From: Rhodospirillaceae bacterium | GTDB lineage: Bacteria > Pseudomonadota > Alphaproteobacteria > UBA6615 | Direction: 5' to 3' | Assembly: GCA_018667335.1 (NCBI GenBank) | Contig: JABIVD010000044.1 | Span: 124,001-188,000 of the forward strand | DNA length: 64,000 bases | Part shown: one piece after another, positions 1-8,556 of the stretch | Numbering within the stretch: the first letter of the stretch is position 1 | Layout of the letters: each line of letters starts with the position of its first letter | The notes under the pieces: generated by a model | The model's database searches: none | The model's input: only the letters and a program-made list of their open reading frames with translations | What the model was told of the DNA's origin: nothing | Made by a program: the position numbers and the translations under genes

Positions 1-244
1 TCTTGATCGGAGCCTTGGGAAAATAACGCAGCGCTTTGCCGCCCGCCGCCATCAGCTCCTCGCGGCGTGCCTCGGGAAGCTTCAGCGCCAACCCGACCGG
101 TGTCAGGCTCATGAATATACCGCCGTTCACATAGGCGGCCGCGCCGCTGAAGAAATGCCGGCATGCGACCACGTCGCCCGCACCAAAGGCTGGCGCGACG
201 CGGTCGAGCAATTGCTCAAGGTCATCAAGATAGGGCTTCGCCAC
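1..244 (-). CDS. TfoX/Sxy N-terminal-domain protein, 3' end cut by window edge
   Basis: This minus-strand gene runs off the left edge, so only the first 81 residues are visible. The residues around 31-60 (FSGAAAYVNGGIFMSL, then TPVGLALKLPE) match the TfoX N-terminal domain, a small fold found in the competence regulator TfoX/Sxy and in many stand-alone proteins of unknown role. A GTG start at 244 is chosen because GGAGGT lies 9 nt upstream and no ATG is suitably placed. The Lrp-type gene ends 21 nt upstream on the same strand, so the two could be cotranscribed. A competence role is not implied; solo TfoX-N proteins in alphaproteobacteria are mostly uncharacterised. Confidence 0.7.
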   Translation of the reverse strand, partial: MAKPYLDDLEQLLDRVAPAFGAGDVVACRHFFSGAAAYVNGGIFMSLTPVGLALKLPEARREELMAAGGKALRYFPKAPIK

Positions 245-264
245 GTTGCGTTACCTCCGGTCCG

Positions 265-759
265 CTAGCGCTCTGCCTTTTCCGCAATATGTCCGAGCGG
301 CAATGCGGTGCGGTAGCTGACCTGCTTGAGGGCGAAGCTCGACTTGATGCTGGCCACGCCGGGGATCTTGGTCAGATGCTCCAGCAGGAAGTGCTGGAAC
401 GAATCCAGGTCCGGCGCCACGACGCGCAGCAGGTAATCGCTGTCGCCGGTCATCAAATAGCACTCCATCACTTCCGGGCGTTCGACGATCCGGCGCTCGA
501 ATTCCTCCAGCGCGTTGTCGACCTGGCGCTCCAGCGACACCTGCACGAAGACACTCACCGGCAGGCCGATGGCCGCAGGGTCAAGCAACGCCGTGTAGTG
601 GCGGATATACCCCTCACGTTCAAGATTACGCACCCGGCGCAGGCAGGGCGACGGTGACAGGTTCACTTTGCGCGCGAGGTCGGCATTCGCCATCCGCGCA
701 TCCTCCTGGAGCGTATCGAGGATATTGCGATCAATCGCGTCGAGATCATTTATTGGCAT
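265..759 (-). CDS. Lrp/AsnC-family transcriptional regulator
   Basis: A 164-residue protein of normal Lrp/AsnC size. Residues 3-60 form the N-terminal helix-turn-helix ([16 protein letters not shown] followed by the [14 protein letters not shown] recognition helix), and residues about 65-145 form the RAM ligand-binding domain. ATG at 759 is preferred; an in-frame GTG at 771 would add four residues. It is transcribed divergently from the AceE-like gene across an AT-rich gap of about 100 bp, the usual layout when an Lrp-type regulator controls its neighbour and itself in response to an amino acid. In Pseudomonas putida, mdeR (Lrp family) regulates mdeAB, where MdeB is an AceE-like 2-ketobutyrate dehydrogenase; the same pairing is seen here. 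The ligand is not known. Confidence 0.9.
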   Translation of the reverse strand: MPINDLDAIDRNILDTLQEDARMANADLARKVNLSPSPCLRRVRNLEREGYIRHYTALLDPAAIGLPVSVFVQVSLERQVDNALEEFERRIVERPEVMECYLMTGDSDYLLRVVAPDLDSFQHFLLEHLTKIPGVASIKSSFALKQVSYRTALPLGHIAEKAER

Positions 760-889
760 ATTCCGTCTCACAAAAACTCAAATCAGGGGTTTTATTGCTC
801 AATTCGACAACATATACGCCACCTTCGCAACTCCCGTAAAAATCCGAAATGTTACGATGAGGCCCAATACAGCTGACCCGGAAAAGCCG

Positions 890-3277
890 ATGACCCGCCG
901 CAAAGCCGACCCCAAGACGATCCTCTCGAACGTCGACATCCCGACCCTGGAAGCCCTGGAGCGCAAGATCCTGTGGCTGTCGTCCTGGATGATCCACAAC
1001 GCCAATCACCTGCGCGAAAGTAGTGACGGGCTGAAGGTCGGCGGCCATCAGGCATCATGCGCGTCCGCCGCCACGCTGCTCACGGCGTTGTACCTGCACA
1101 GCCTGCGCGCCGAAGACCGGGTCGCGGTGAAGCCTCACGCCTCGCCTGTTTTTCATGCGATTCAGTATCTCCTGGGCCGCCAGGACCTCGACAAGCTCCA
1201 GGACTTCCGGGCACTCGGCGGCGCCCAGTCCTACCCGTCGCGGACCAAGGACACCGATGATGTGGATTTCTCCACGGGCTCGGTCGGGCTCGGGGTCGGG
1301 GCTACGCTGTTCGGCGCGATGGCGCGCGACTATGTGCACCATCATGGGATGGCGGAGGGGCGGCCGAATGGGCGGCTCGTGGCGCTGATGGGCGACGCCG
1401 AACTCGACGAAGGCAACGTCTTCGAAGCATTGCTCGAAGGCTGGAAGCATGATGTGCGGAACCTCTGGTGGGTGATCGACTACAACCGCCAGAGCCTCGA
1501 TGGGGTGGTGCATGACTACCTGTTCCAGCGCATCAAGGACTTCTTCGGCACGGTCGGCTGGAACGTGGTCGAGCTGAAATACGGAAAACTGCAGGAGGCT
1601 GCGTTTGCCCTGCCCGGCGGCGACGCCCTGCGCAAATGGATCGACGAATGCCCAAACCAGCTCTACGCCGCGCTGACCTTCCAGGGCGCCGACGCATGGC
1701 GGACCCACCTCAAATCCGACATCGGGCGGGTGAAGGGCATGAAGGCGCTGCTCGACGATCACGACGACGATGCCCTCCAGCGCCTGATGACAAACCTTGG
1801 CGGCCACGACATGGCGGCGACCCTCGAGGCGTTTGCCGATGTCGGCGACGACGACACGCCGCAATGCTTCGTCGCCTACACGATCAAGGGGTTCAACACG
1901 CCGCTGGCGGGCCACAAGGACAACCATTCGGGCCTGATGAACCTGGAGCAGATGGAGGCCTTCAAGGCGAGCCACGGCATCCGCGACGGGCATGAGTGGG
2001 ATTTCGCCGAGGGGCTCGGCATTTCTGAAGACGCCGTGCAGGCGTTCCTGTCGGACGTGCCGTTCGCCCAGCGGCCGGCCCGGGAGCCCGCACCGAAGAT
2101 CCCGGTCGCGGCGCTGCCGGCCCCCACCGGCGAACGCCTGTCGAGCCAGGAGGCGTTCGGTCAGATTCTCAACGATCTCGGCCGCGGCGACACCGAGCTG
2201 GCGAGCCGGATCGTGACCACCACTCCCGACGTGACGGTCACCACCAACATGGCGGGCTGGGTGAACCAGCGCGGCCTCTTCCACCACAAAGACCTCGCGG
2301 ACACCTTCCGCGACGAAAAGGTTCCCTCGGCGTTCAAATGGTCGATGAGCCCCAGCGGCCAGCATATCGAGCTCGGCATCGCGGAAAACAATCTGTTCCT
2401 GCAGCTCGCGGCACTCGGCCTGTCGGACAAGCTGTTCGGCGCCCGGCTGCTGCCGGTCGGCGCGCTGTATGATCCGTTCATCGCGCGCGGCCTCGATTCC
2501 CTGAACTACGCCTGCTACCAGGACGCCCGCTTCATGGTGGTCGCGACCCCGTCGGGGATCACGCTGGCGCCGGAGGGTGGGGCGCATCAATCGATCAACT
2601 CACCGCTTATCGGCCTGTCCCAGCCCGGCCTCACATCCTTCGAGCCCGCCTATGCCGACGAACTCGCGCACATCATGGAGTGGGGCTTCGAACACATGCA
2701 GGCCGACGACGGCGGCGCGGTCTATCTGCGGCTCTCGACCCATGTGATCGACCAGCCCGTACGGGATTTCGCGCGGATCGCCGACGACGTGCTCGCCGGG
2801 GCCTACTGGCTGCGCGAACCCGCCCCCGGCGCGGAACTCGCGATCGCCTACACCGGCGTGATCGTCCCGGAAGCATTGGCTGCCTATGACGCACTGCTGG
2901 AAGACATTCCCGGCACCGGTCTGCTGGCGGTGACGTCTGCCGACCGTCTCTATGCCGACTGGCAGACCGCGACCCGCGCCCACGCCAAAGGGCCAGACGT
3001 TGCGCCGTCACATATCGAGACACTGCTGGGCCGCCTCGCACCCGATGCCGGACTGGTGACCGTGCTCGACGGGCATCCGGCGACTCTCGCCTGGCTCGGC
3101 GGTGTCGCCAATCATGACGTGGCGGCATTGGGTGTCGACAGCTTCGGGCAGTCGGGCAACCTGGCCGATCTGTACCGAACCCACGGGATCGACACCGACG
3201 CGATCCTCGACGGCGCGGCGGCGGTGATCACCAAGCGGATGCGCAAACGCGGCGGGACCCGAATCGCGGCCGAATAA
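890..3277 (+). CDS. AceE-like homodimeric 2-oxoacid dehydrogenase E1 (pyruvate or 2-oxobutyrate)
   Basis: A 795-residue thiamine-diphosphate enzyme of the homodimeric pyruvate dehydrogenase E1/transketolase superfamily, which decarboxylates a 2-oxoacid and passes the acyl group to a lipoyl E2. The N-terminal part carries LKVGGHQASCAS and the substrate-loop-like DVDFSTGSVGLG. The ThDP motif starts with GDAELDEGN at about residue 168 and continues to the Asn of IDYNRQ. The C-terminal half holds the pyrimidine-binding and transketolase C domains. It is about 90 residues shorter than E. coli AceE. Start 890 has a weak GGA upstream; ATG 857 is also possible. No E2 or E3 is adjacent. The divergent Lrp regulator makes an MdeB-like 2-oxobutyrate dehydrogenase role as likely as a pyruvate one. 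Confidence 0.85.
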   Translation: MTRRKADPKTILSNVDIPTLEALERKILWLSSWMIHNANHLRESSDGLKVGGHQASCASAATLLTALYLHSLRAEDRVAVKPHASPVFHAIQYLLGRQDLDKLQDFRALGGAQSYPSRTKDTDDVDFSTGSVGLGVGATLFGAMARDYVHHHGMAEGRPNGRLVALMGDAELDEGNVFEALLEGWKHDVRNLWWVIDYNRQSLDGVVHDYLFQRIKDFFGTVGWNVVELKYGKLQEAAFALPGGDALRKWIDECPNQLYAALTFQGADAWRTHLKSDIGRVKGMKALLDDHDDDALQRLMTNLGGHDMAATLEAFADVGDDDTPQCFVAYTIKGFNTPLAGHKDNHSGLMNLEQMEAFKASHGIRDGHEWDFAEGLGISEDAVQAFLSDVPFAQRPAREPAPKIPVAALPAPTGERLSSQEAFGQILNDLGRGDTELASRIVTTTPDVTVTTNMAGWVNQRGLFHHKDLADTFRDEKVPSAFKWSMSPSGQHIELGIAENNLFLQLAALGLSDKLFGARLLPVGALYDPFIARGLDSLNYACYQDARFMVVATPSGITLAPEGGAHQSINSPLIGLSQPGLTSFEPAYADELAHIMEWGFEHMQADDGGAVYLRLSTHVIDQPVRDFARIADDVLAGAYWLREPAPGAELAIAYTGVIVPEALAAYDALLEDIPGTGLLAVTSADRLYADWQTATRAHAKGPDVAPSHIETLLGRLAPDAGLVTVLDGHPATLAWLGGVANHDVAALGVDSFGQSGNLADLYRTHGIDTDAILDGAAAVITKRMRKRGGTRIAAE

Positions 3278-3285
3278 ACCCAGAC

Positions 3286-4164
3286 CTAGGGCCGGGCCCT
3301 GCTCTCCTGCCGGGCGATGTAGACCACCGCACCGACGATCACGGCCCCGCCGACCCAGGTCCAGACGGTCGGCACCTCGGCAAATATAAGAAAGCCGAGC
3401 GAAGACGTGATGATCAGGCGGGAATAGTCATAGGACAGCACCGCCGAGGCCTCCGCCGCGGTAAAGGCCCGCACCAGGCAGATATGCGCGCCCAGCCCCA
3501 CCGCACCCAGCATCGCCATCCAGAGCAGGGCCATCGGCGTCGGCCATTGCCAGGCGAACAGCGCCGGCACCAGCGTGAAGGGCACCGACCCCATCGCCAG
3601 CCAGGCGACAGTCGTGGTCGGGGCGTCATCCTTGGCCAGAAACCGGATCATCAGGTTGGACCCGGCGATGAACAGCGCCGAGATCAGCGGCAGGACGAAC
3701 AACGGATTGACGTCGGACACGCCCGGGCGCAGCACGATCCAGACCCCGGCGAATCCCACCAGGGTCGCGACCCAGCGCCGGGCCCGCACCACCTCACCGA
3801 GAAACAGCGCGGCGCCCATCATCCCGAACAGGGGTGCGGCGAAGGTCAGCGCCGAGACCTCGGCCAGGGGCAGGTTCGCCTGAGCGGTGACCAGCAGGAT
3901 CAGCCCGATCATGGAGAAGGCGACGCGCAGGAGCTGGCCCCAGGGATGGGTCGAGCGCAGCGCGGTGCGCCGGTTGGACACGATCCAGGGCAGGATCAGC
4001 AGCAACAGCACCAGGGAACGCCAGAAGGAGATGACCAGCGGGTCGGCGCCCTCCCCGACGGCGAACCGCACCCACACGCCATGGGTGCCGAAGAACAGCG
4101 ACGCGCCCAGCATCCAGATGGCGCCGCGCGCCGTACCGGGCAATTTGGAAAAGGCGTCAAACAA
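3286..4164 (-). CDS. EamA/DMT-superfamily transporter
   Basis: About 292 residues with ten hydrophobic segments in two repeats of five, the layout of EamA-type drug/metabolite exporters. Repeat one includes GASLFFGTHGVWVRF and the glycine-rich ALTFAAPLFGMMGAALFLGE; repeat two has the corresponding YDYSRLIITSSLGFLIFAE. The start is uncertain: TTG at 4164 overlaps the end of the upstream dehydrogenase by 8 nt, and ATG at 4113 would give 275 residues. The gene is convergent with the AceE-like gene, separated by only 8 nt. Substrate cannot be read from sequence; coupling with the upstream 2-hydroxyacid dehydrogenase suggests one operon. Confidence 0.85.
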   Translation of the reverse strand: MFDAFSKLPGTARGAIWMLGASLFFGTHGVWVRFAVGEGADPLVISFWRSLVLLLLILPWIVSNRRTALRSTHPWGQLLRVAFSMIGLILLVTAQANLPLAEVSALTFAAPLFGMMGAALFLGEVVRARRWVATLVGFAGVWIVLRPGVSDVNPLFVLPLISALFIAGSNLMIRFLAKDDAPTTTVAWLAMGSVPFTLVPALFAWQWPTPMALLWMAMLGAVGLGAHICLVRAFTAAEASAVLSYDYSRLIITSSLGFLIFAEVPTVWTWVGGAVIVGAVVYIARQESRARP

Positions 4165-5125
4165 CCCGGTTGGGGACCAGTTCGCCCGCGAGAAGGAGAT
4201 CGAGCCCGTCGAGCAGCATGTCACCCATCGCCGCACGTGACCGCTCGGCTCCGCTGCCGATATGCGGCGTCATGAACACGTTGGGCAGCTCCAGGTAAGC
4301 GGGATGGATATCGTTGGGCTCGCCATTGAAGACATCGAGGCCCGCCGCCGCGACTTTCCCCGACCGCAGGGCATCGACCAGCGCGTCGTCGTCGATCAAC
4401 TCGCCGCGGGCGATGTTCACGACGATCGCCCCGTCGGGCAGGAGCGCGATCCGCTCGGCATTCAAGAACCCTTGGGTTTCGGGTGTCGAGGGCGCGCAGA
4501 TCATCAGGAACGGGCTCGACGGGAGCAAGCCCTCGACGCTCGTATAGTAGCTCGCGCTCTTCTCCTGTTCGAAGGAAAGTCGGGTGCGATTGTGATAGCG
4601 GATCGTCATGTCGAAGGCCCGGGCCCGGGCCGCGACGGTCTGGCCGATCCGGCCCATGCCGAAGATACCCAGCTCTGACCCGGTGATCTCCTTGCCAATC
4701 ATCTGGCGCGGCGACCAGCTGGTCCATTCGCCCGCCCGCATCATCGCCGCACCCTCTGCGGCACGGCGCGCGGCGCCCAGCAGCAGCAGCATGCCGACCT
4801 CGGCCGTCGGGTTGGTCACCGCATCGGGCGTATTAAGCACCGCGATGCCGCGCGCCTTCGCAGCCCCTGTGTCGATGTGGTCGAGGCCGACCGACAGGGT
4901 CAGGACAGTACGCACGCTGTCGGGAAGGCGCTCGATGGTCGCCGCATCCATCGGTTCGGTCACGCAGATCAGGAGCGCGTCCATGTCGTCGGCCGCCGCC
5001 ACGATCTCGTCAGCCTCCATGATGTGGTCGTCGGTATTGAGCGTCGCGTCATAGTCAGCGGTGAGCCGATCCTCGGTCGCCGCGAGATGACGTCGGGTCA
5101 CCAGTATCTTCGGCTTGTCGCTCAT
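4157..5125 (-). CDS. D-isomer-specific 2-hydroxyacid dehydrogenase (glyoxylate/hydroxypyruvate reductase-like)
   Basis: A 322-residue NAD(P)H-dependent oxidoreductase. The Rossmann fingerprint GMGRIG is at 156-161 after the substrate-binding first half. The catalytic triad of the family is complete: Arg240 (in NIARGELID), Glu269 (NGEP) and His288 (TPHIG). The VGLDHID and NPTAEVG segments are typical of the GyaR/GhrB subgroup, which reduces glyoxylate or hydroxypyruvate, but many paralogues act on other 2-oxoacids. Start 5125 is taken because the family begins at MSDKPKILVTRR; upstream in-frame codons are not conserved-looking. The DMT transporter follows with overlap. Confidence 0.88.
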   Translation of the reverse strand: MSDKPKILVTRRHLAATEDRLTADYDATLNTDDHIMEADEIVAAADDMDALLICVTEPMDAATIERLPDSVRTVLTLSVGLDHIDTGAAKARGIAVLNTPDAVTNPTAEVGMLLLLGAARRAAEGAAMMRAGEWTSWSPRQMIGKEITGSELGIFGMGRIGQTVAARARAFDMTIRYHNRTRLSFEQEKSASYYTSVEGLLPSSPFLMICAPSTPETQGFLNAERIALLPDGAIVVNIARGELIDDDALVDALRSGKVAAAGLDVFNGEPNDIHPAYLELPNVFMTPHIGSGAERSRAAMGDMLLDGLDLLLAGELVPNRVV

Positions 5126-5245
5126 ATGCTCCGACCCTGCTGCCATCTCCAGCTTCGCTGTTAGCATTTTCGGTGATGTCCGCACCAGCCCGCGCCGCTA
5201 GAGTGCGGGCAACGAATATCCAAATTGCGAAGGGGGAGAGAGCGC

Positions 5246-6001
5246 ATGCGCCTCGAGGGAAAGACTGCCATCGTCACGGGTTCCGGCTCGGGCTTCGGCG
5301 CGGGAATCGCGCACACGCTGGCCCGTGAAGGTGCCGCGGTTATCGTCAACGATGTGAACGAAGTCGGCGGGAACCGGGTGGCCGCAGAGATCACGAATGC
5401 GGGCGGGCGCGCTGTTTTTGTGGCCGCCGATGTCACCAACGCCGACGCGGTCCGGGGCATGGTCGATCGGGCGGTCGAGACCTTCGGTGGGCTGGATATC
5501 CTGGTCAACAACGCCGGCGTGTCCCACAAGCGCAAGCCGATGCTCGACGTGACCGAGGACGAGCTCGACCGCATCCTTGCGGTCAACGTGAAGGGGCTCT
5601 TTCATACCGGCAACGCCGCCATCCCCGCGATGCGCAACGGCGGCGGCGGGGCGATCATCAACATCGCCTCGACCGGCGCCGTGCGGCCGCGCCCCGGCCT
5701 CACCTGGTACAACGCAACCAAAGGCGCGGTCACCACGCTCACCAAGTCGATGGCGGTCGAACTGGCCGACGACGGCATCCGGGTCAACGCGGTGAATCCG
5801 GTGGCCGGCGACACGCCGTTGCTGGCGACATTCCTGGGCGAGGACACACCGGAGAACCGGGAGGCTTTTCGACAAACGGTGCCGCTGGGCCGACTCTCCA
5901 CACCTGAAGACGTAGCGAATGCGGTGCTGTTCCTCGCATCCGACGACGCCGCACTGATCACCGGTGTCTGCCTGGAGGTCGACGGCGGGCGCTGTATTTG
6001 A
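5246..6001 (+). CDS. SDR-family NAD(P)-dependent oxidoreductase (FabG-like)
   Basis: A 251-residue classical short-chain dehydrogenase/reductase. The cofactor motif TGSGSGFG spans 11-18, NNAG is at 88-91, and the catalytic Ser142-Tyr155-Lys159 are in place. Asp36 (VNDVNE) after the second strand favours NAD(H) over NADP(H). The purine-rich AAGGGGGAGAGAG just upstream of ATG 5246 is a strong ribosome site and rules out the earlier in-frame codon. It is divergent from the 2-hydroxyacid dehydrogenase gene and its stop codon overlaps the promoter of the following marR gene. The substrate is unknown; FabG-type homologues reduce 3-oxoacyl groups or oxidise secondary alcohols. Confidence 0.88.
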   Translation: MRLEGKTAIVTGSGSGFGAGIAHTLAREGAAVIVNDVNEVGGNRVAAEITNAGGRAVFVAADVTNADAVRGMVDRAVETFGGLDILVNNAGVSHKRKPMLDVTEDELDRILAVNVKGLFHTGNAAIPAMRNGGGGAIINIASTGAVRPRPGLTWYNATKGAVTTLTKSMAVELADDGIRVNAVNPVAGDTPLLATFLGEDTPENREAFRQTVPLGRLSTPEDVANAVLFLASDDAALITGVCLEVDGGRCI

Positions 6002-6040
6002 CTACATTCTGTCATTATGCCAATATACTGTCATAATGAC
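5998..6040 (+). promoter_or_regulatory. Predicted leaderless promoter with two TGTCATWATG boxes before marR
   Basis: TTGACT (5998-6003) and AATATA/TATACT (6022-6029) can be read as -35 and -10 with an 18-20 bp spacer. A transcript would begin at about 6036, the A of the marR ATG. Two direct copies of TGTCATTATG and TGTCATAATG (6010-6019 and 6029-6038) overlap the spacer and the start site; each half is nearly palindromic (GTCATAATGAC). This suggests MarR autoregulation. Confidence 0.5.
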
Positions 6041-6518
6041 CCACGAAAGCTACACGCAGGCGGGTGCGCTCGTCACCTCGCTGTTCCTCGAGGCCTTCCG
6101 CTTCAATGGCCGCCTGCTGGCGGCGGGTGATCAGCTCGTCGCCGGGCTCGGCTTGACCAGCGCCCGCTGGCAGGTGCTCGGCGCTGTCGCCCTCGCGGAT
6201 CGACCACAGCCGGTCGCCCACATCGCCCGTACCATGGGTCTGTCGCGCCAGAACGTTCAACGGATCGTCAACGATCTCTCCGGTGCGGGATATCTCGACT
6301 TCACGTCCAACCCACACCACAAGCGCGCCAAACTCGTGCTGCTGACCGCGGCCGGCCGCGAGGTCTATGACGCCGCGCACAGACGTCAGGTGCCATGGGC
6401 AAACCGCCTCGGAGAGGCTTTCACAGCCGACCAGATTCGCGACGCAATGTCGGTGCTGCACGGCCTGCGGACGGCTCTCGAGACGGAGGAGAACCAGAAT
6501 GTGGAAGAGTACGCCTGA
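6036..6518 (+). CDS. MarR-family transcriptional regulator
   Basis: A 160-residue winged-helix regulator. The DNA-binding part is around 45-110: ALADRPQPVAHIARTMGLSRQNVQRIVNDL forms the HTH and the following YLDFTSNPHHKRAKLVLLT the wing. N- and C-terminal helices should form the dimer interface. ATG 6036 fits the start of similarity and overlaps the predicted start of transcription. The cytochrome b561 gene begins 20 nt before this gene ends, so the two are translationally coupled, and the likely target is its own promoter. MarR proteins usually respond to phenolic or oxidative signals; the ligand here is unknown. Confidence 0.9.
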   Translation: MTHESYTQAGALVTSLFLEAFRFNGRLLAAGDQLVAGLGLTSARWQVLGAVALADRPQPVAHIARTMGLSRQNVQRIVNDLSGAGYLDFTSNPHHKRAKLVLLTAAGREVYDAAHRRQVPWANRLGEAFTADQIRDAMSVLHGLRTALETEENQNVEEYA

Positions 6519-7032
6519 TCAATATGGCCGTGTGGCCATCGCGATTCACTGGGTCAGCGCCCTGCTGATCGTGGCGCTGCTTGTTTCAGGGTTCCGGGCA
6601 GACGCCACGGCCGATGCCGTCGGAAAGATCACGGTATTGCGGGCCCATGCCGCCATGGGAATCACGATCCTGATTCTGACCCTGGCGCGCATCGCCTGGT
6701 GGCGCATGGCCGACCGCAAACCGCCCGCCCCGGAGGGTACGACCAATTCGCAACACCGTGCCGCCCAGCTCGTTCACGTACTTTTCTATGTGGTGATTCT
6801 GGGAATGGCCGTAAGCGGAATCGGGATGCTGGTCCTGTCCGGGGCCGGCGCGATCCTGTTCGGCGGCGGCGCGGGCCCATTGCCCGACTTCGAGACCTTT
6901 CTCCCGCGCACGCCGCATGGCATCGGCGCCCGCCTGATGCTGGCGCTCTTCGCGCTCCATGCCGGGGCGGCGCTGTACCATCACTTCATCCGTCGGGACG
7001 GGCTGTTGCGACGGATGGGAATACGCCTCTAG
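6499..7032 (+). CDS. Cytochrome b561-family membrane protein
   Basis: A 177-residue protein with four transmembrane helices, each carrying the histidines expected for di-heme b-type coordination: H17 (AIHW), the LRAHAAMG histidine near 52, HVLF in the third helix and LHAGAALYHH in the fourth. Such proteins (CybB/b561) move electrons between quinol and periplasmic acceptors, for example in superoxide disposal. GGAGGAG lies directly upstream of ATG 6499, inside the 3' end of marR, so the pair forms an operon under the marR promoter. The 3' end overlaps the opposing hypothetical gene by 4 nt. Confidence 0.85.
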   Translation: MWKSTPDQYGRVAIAIHWVSALLIVALLVSGFRADATADAVGKITVLRAHAAMGITILILTLARIAWWRMADRKPPAPEGTTNSQHRAAQLVHVLFYVVILGMAVSGIGMLVLSGAGAILFGGGAGPLPDFETFLPRTPHGIGARLMLALFALHAGAALYHHFIRRDGLLRRMGIRL

Positions 7033-7601
7033 CGCCGTTCCTGATCCAACATCCCCCGCAGCGTGCCGCGAACATTGCGGTGCAGGGTGGCGAAGGGGGC
7101 TTTGTCGAAACGCTGGCGCGCGCCGCAGCGCGGGCGCTGGCTGCGAATGTGATCGACCACGCCGTCGGCCATGGTGAACATCAGATAGCCATAGCGCGGC
7201 AGAACCTGCGTGGTCGCTCCTGACCGAACGTCCGCGTCAGGCGCCGTTGACGCAAACTCGATAGACCCGGCGCGGGTCTGCTCGAAGCCTTCGTGGGGAC
7301 TGTCCGAGACATCGTCGAAGGCCGCCTTGATGTCGGCCACGACCGAGGCATCCACCCTGACCACAAACGCGCTCATCCGACCGGGATCGGACTTCGCGGT
7401 ACGCCTGGCCATCTCGCGCAATTCCGGCGCCGGGCCGATCACCTCGAAACAGGTGACCGCGGATTCCTCGACGACAAACACCGGCGCGGCCAGTGCCGCG
7501 TCGTGCCCGCCGGGCGACGTGCCCAGCAGAACCAGCCCGCCCACCAGGGCGAGCGGTAGCGCGTGCTTAACCTGCGTGAACAACGCCGGCGAGCTCTTCA
7601 T
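7029..7601 (-). CDS. Secreted protein of unknown function
   Basis: A 190-residue product I do not recognise. Residues 1-39 look like a Sec signal peptide: a lysine near the start, hydrophobic LPLALVGGLVLLG and an AALAA cleavage region. The mature part is soluble, with two Cys and a basic C-terminus. It begins inside the 3' end of the deacetylase gene (35 nt overlap) and shares its strand, so it is probably cotranscribed and translationally coupled. No catalytic motif is obvious. A periplasmic location is inferred from the signal only. Confidence 0.55.
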   Translation of the reverse strand: MKSSPALFTQVKHALPLALVGGLVLLGTSPGGHDAALAAPVFVVEESAVTCFEVIGPAPELREMARRTAKSDPGRMSAFVVRVDASVVADIKAAFDDVSDSPHEGFEQTRAGSIEFASTAPDADVRSGATTQVLPRYGYLMFTMADGVVDHIRSQRPRCGARQRFDKAPFATLHRNVRGTLRGMLDQERR

Positions 7602-8403
7602 GGGTGGTCATCCAGACCCAGTCGACATTCATCACCGACTCAATCGCGGCCTTGAACTCGATCGCGCCGTAGGGCCGGCCGAACACATGAGCGTGGGCGG
7701 TAATGTCGATCACGGCGGGCGGGCGGCCGATCGTGTCGTACTTGTCGACGATGCGCTTCAGGACATCTGAATAGGCCTGGGGCGGATTGCCGTAGCGCAT
7801 GTAGAGCGGCAGGTCGTTGATCTCCATCGTGAACGGGACCGCGGCCAGCGGCCCCGCCTTGGTGTCGATCAGGTAGGGCAGATCCGTGTTGAAATAATCG
7901 ATATGCCAGGTGAACCCGTTCTCGACCAGGAGCTCGGCCGTGTTCGGACTATGGGTGCCGCGCGGGCTCGAAAACCCTTTCGGCGCCTTGCCGATGACGT
8001 CCGCGAACAGGGCCGCGCCCTTTTTCAGTTCGGCCTCTTCCTGGGCGCGTTCCTGGTAGACCGGCAAGCTGTTCTGCATCCAGGCATGAGCGCCGATGAA
8101 ATGCCCGTCGCCATCGATCCGGCGCAGCAGCTCGGGCCATTTCTCGGCGATGATGCCGCTGGCATAGGTGCCGCAGGGCACGCCCAGCTCACCGACGATA
8201 TCGAGCAGCCGCGGCGCGCCATGGGTCATCCCGTACTCACCCCAGGAGCGCGACTGGGTGTCCAGGTAGCCGGCCTTAAGGGGGTTCCCCATGGGTCCGA
8301 TGCCGGGCGATGCGTCATCGGTCCACGCCTCGCACATGACGTTTACGGAGACGGCGAGCGCCTTGCCCTCGGGCCAGCCCTTCGGCGTTTCATTGTCGGA
8401 CAT
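7567..8403 (-). CDS. Polysaccharide deacetylase-family protein (PuuE allantoinase-like)
   Basis: A 278-residue NodB-like amidohydrolase of the cytoplasmic PuuE subgroup; there is no signal peptide. Asp29-Asp30 near the start, His106 in GAHAW and His151 in RGTHSP are the likely metal ligands and catalytic residues. The C-terminal ITAHAHVFGRP segment is typical of PuuE-like and related deacetylases acting on small C-N substrates rather than glycans. It heads a minus-strand pair with the secreted protein. The substrate could be allantoin or another ureide or amide; nothing else of purine breakdown is adjacent, so the specific role is open. Confidence 0.8.
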   Translation of the reverse strand: MSDNETPKGWPEGKALAVSVNVMCEAWTDDASPGIGPMGNPLKAGYLDTQSRSWGEYGMTHGAPRLLDIVGELGVPCGTYASGIIAEKWPELLRRIDGDGHFIGAHAWMQNSLPVYQERAQEEAELKKGAALFADVIGKAPKGFSSPRGTHSPNTAELLVENGFTWHIDYFNTDLPYLIDTKAGPLAAVPFTMEINDLPLYMRYGNPPQAYSDVLKRIVDKYDTIGRPPAVIDITAHAHVFGRPYGAIEFKAAIESVMNVDWVWMTTHEELAGVVHAG

Positions 8404-8556
8404 TGAATTCCCCCTTGATGATCATTTTTTCTGGCGTGCCTCAGCATGCGGCCATTCTTGCGATGGGCGTGCCGCCCTGTGATGATACCGTAAAGACGCA
8501 ATCAAAACCGCCGCGACGATCGGCGGGTTCAAACTTTTCCGACGAGGACCGACGCC

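Noticed and set aside
781-856. Sigma-70 promoter in the Lrp/AceE gap
   Set aside because: The region is AT-rich, but no pair of -35 and -10 hexamers with acceptable spacing stands out.
1055-2590. Minus-strand open frame of 511 codons over the AceE-like gene
   Set aside because: Shadow frame opposite a full ThDP-enzyme gene; no ribosome site and no recognisable domain.
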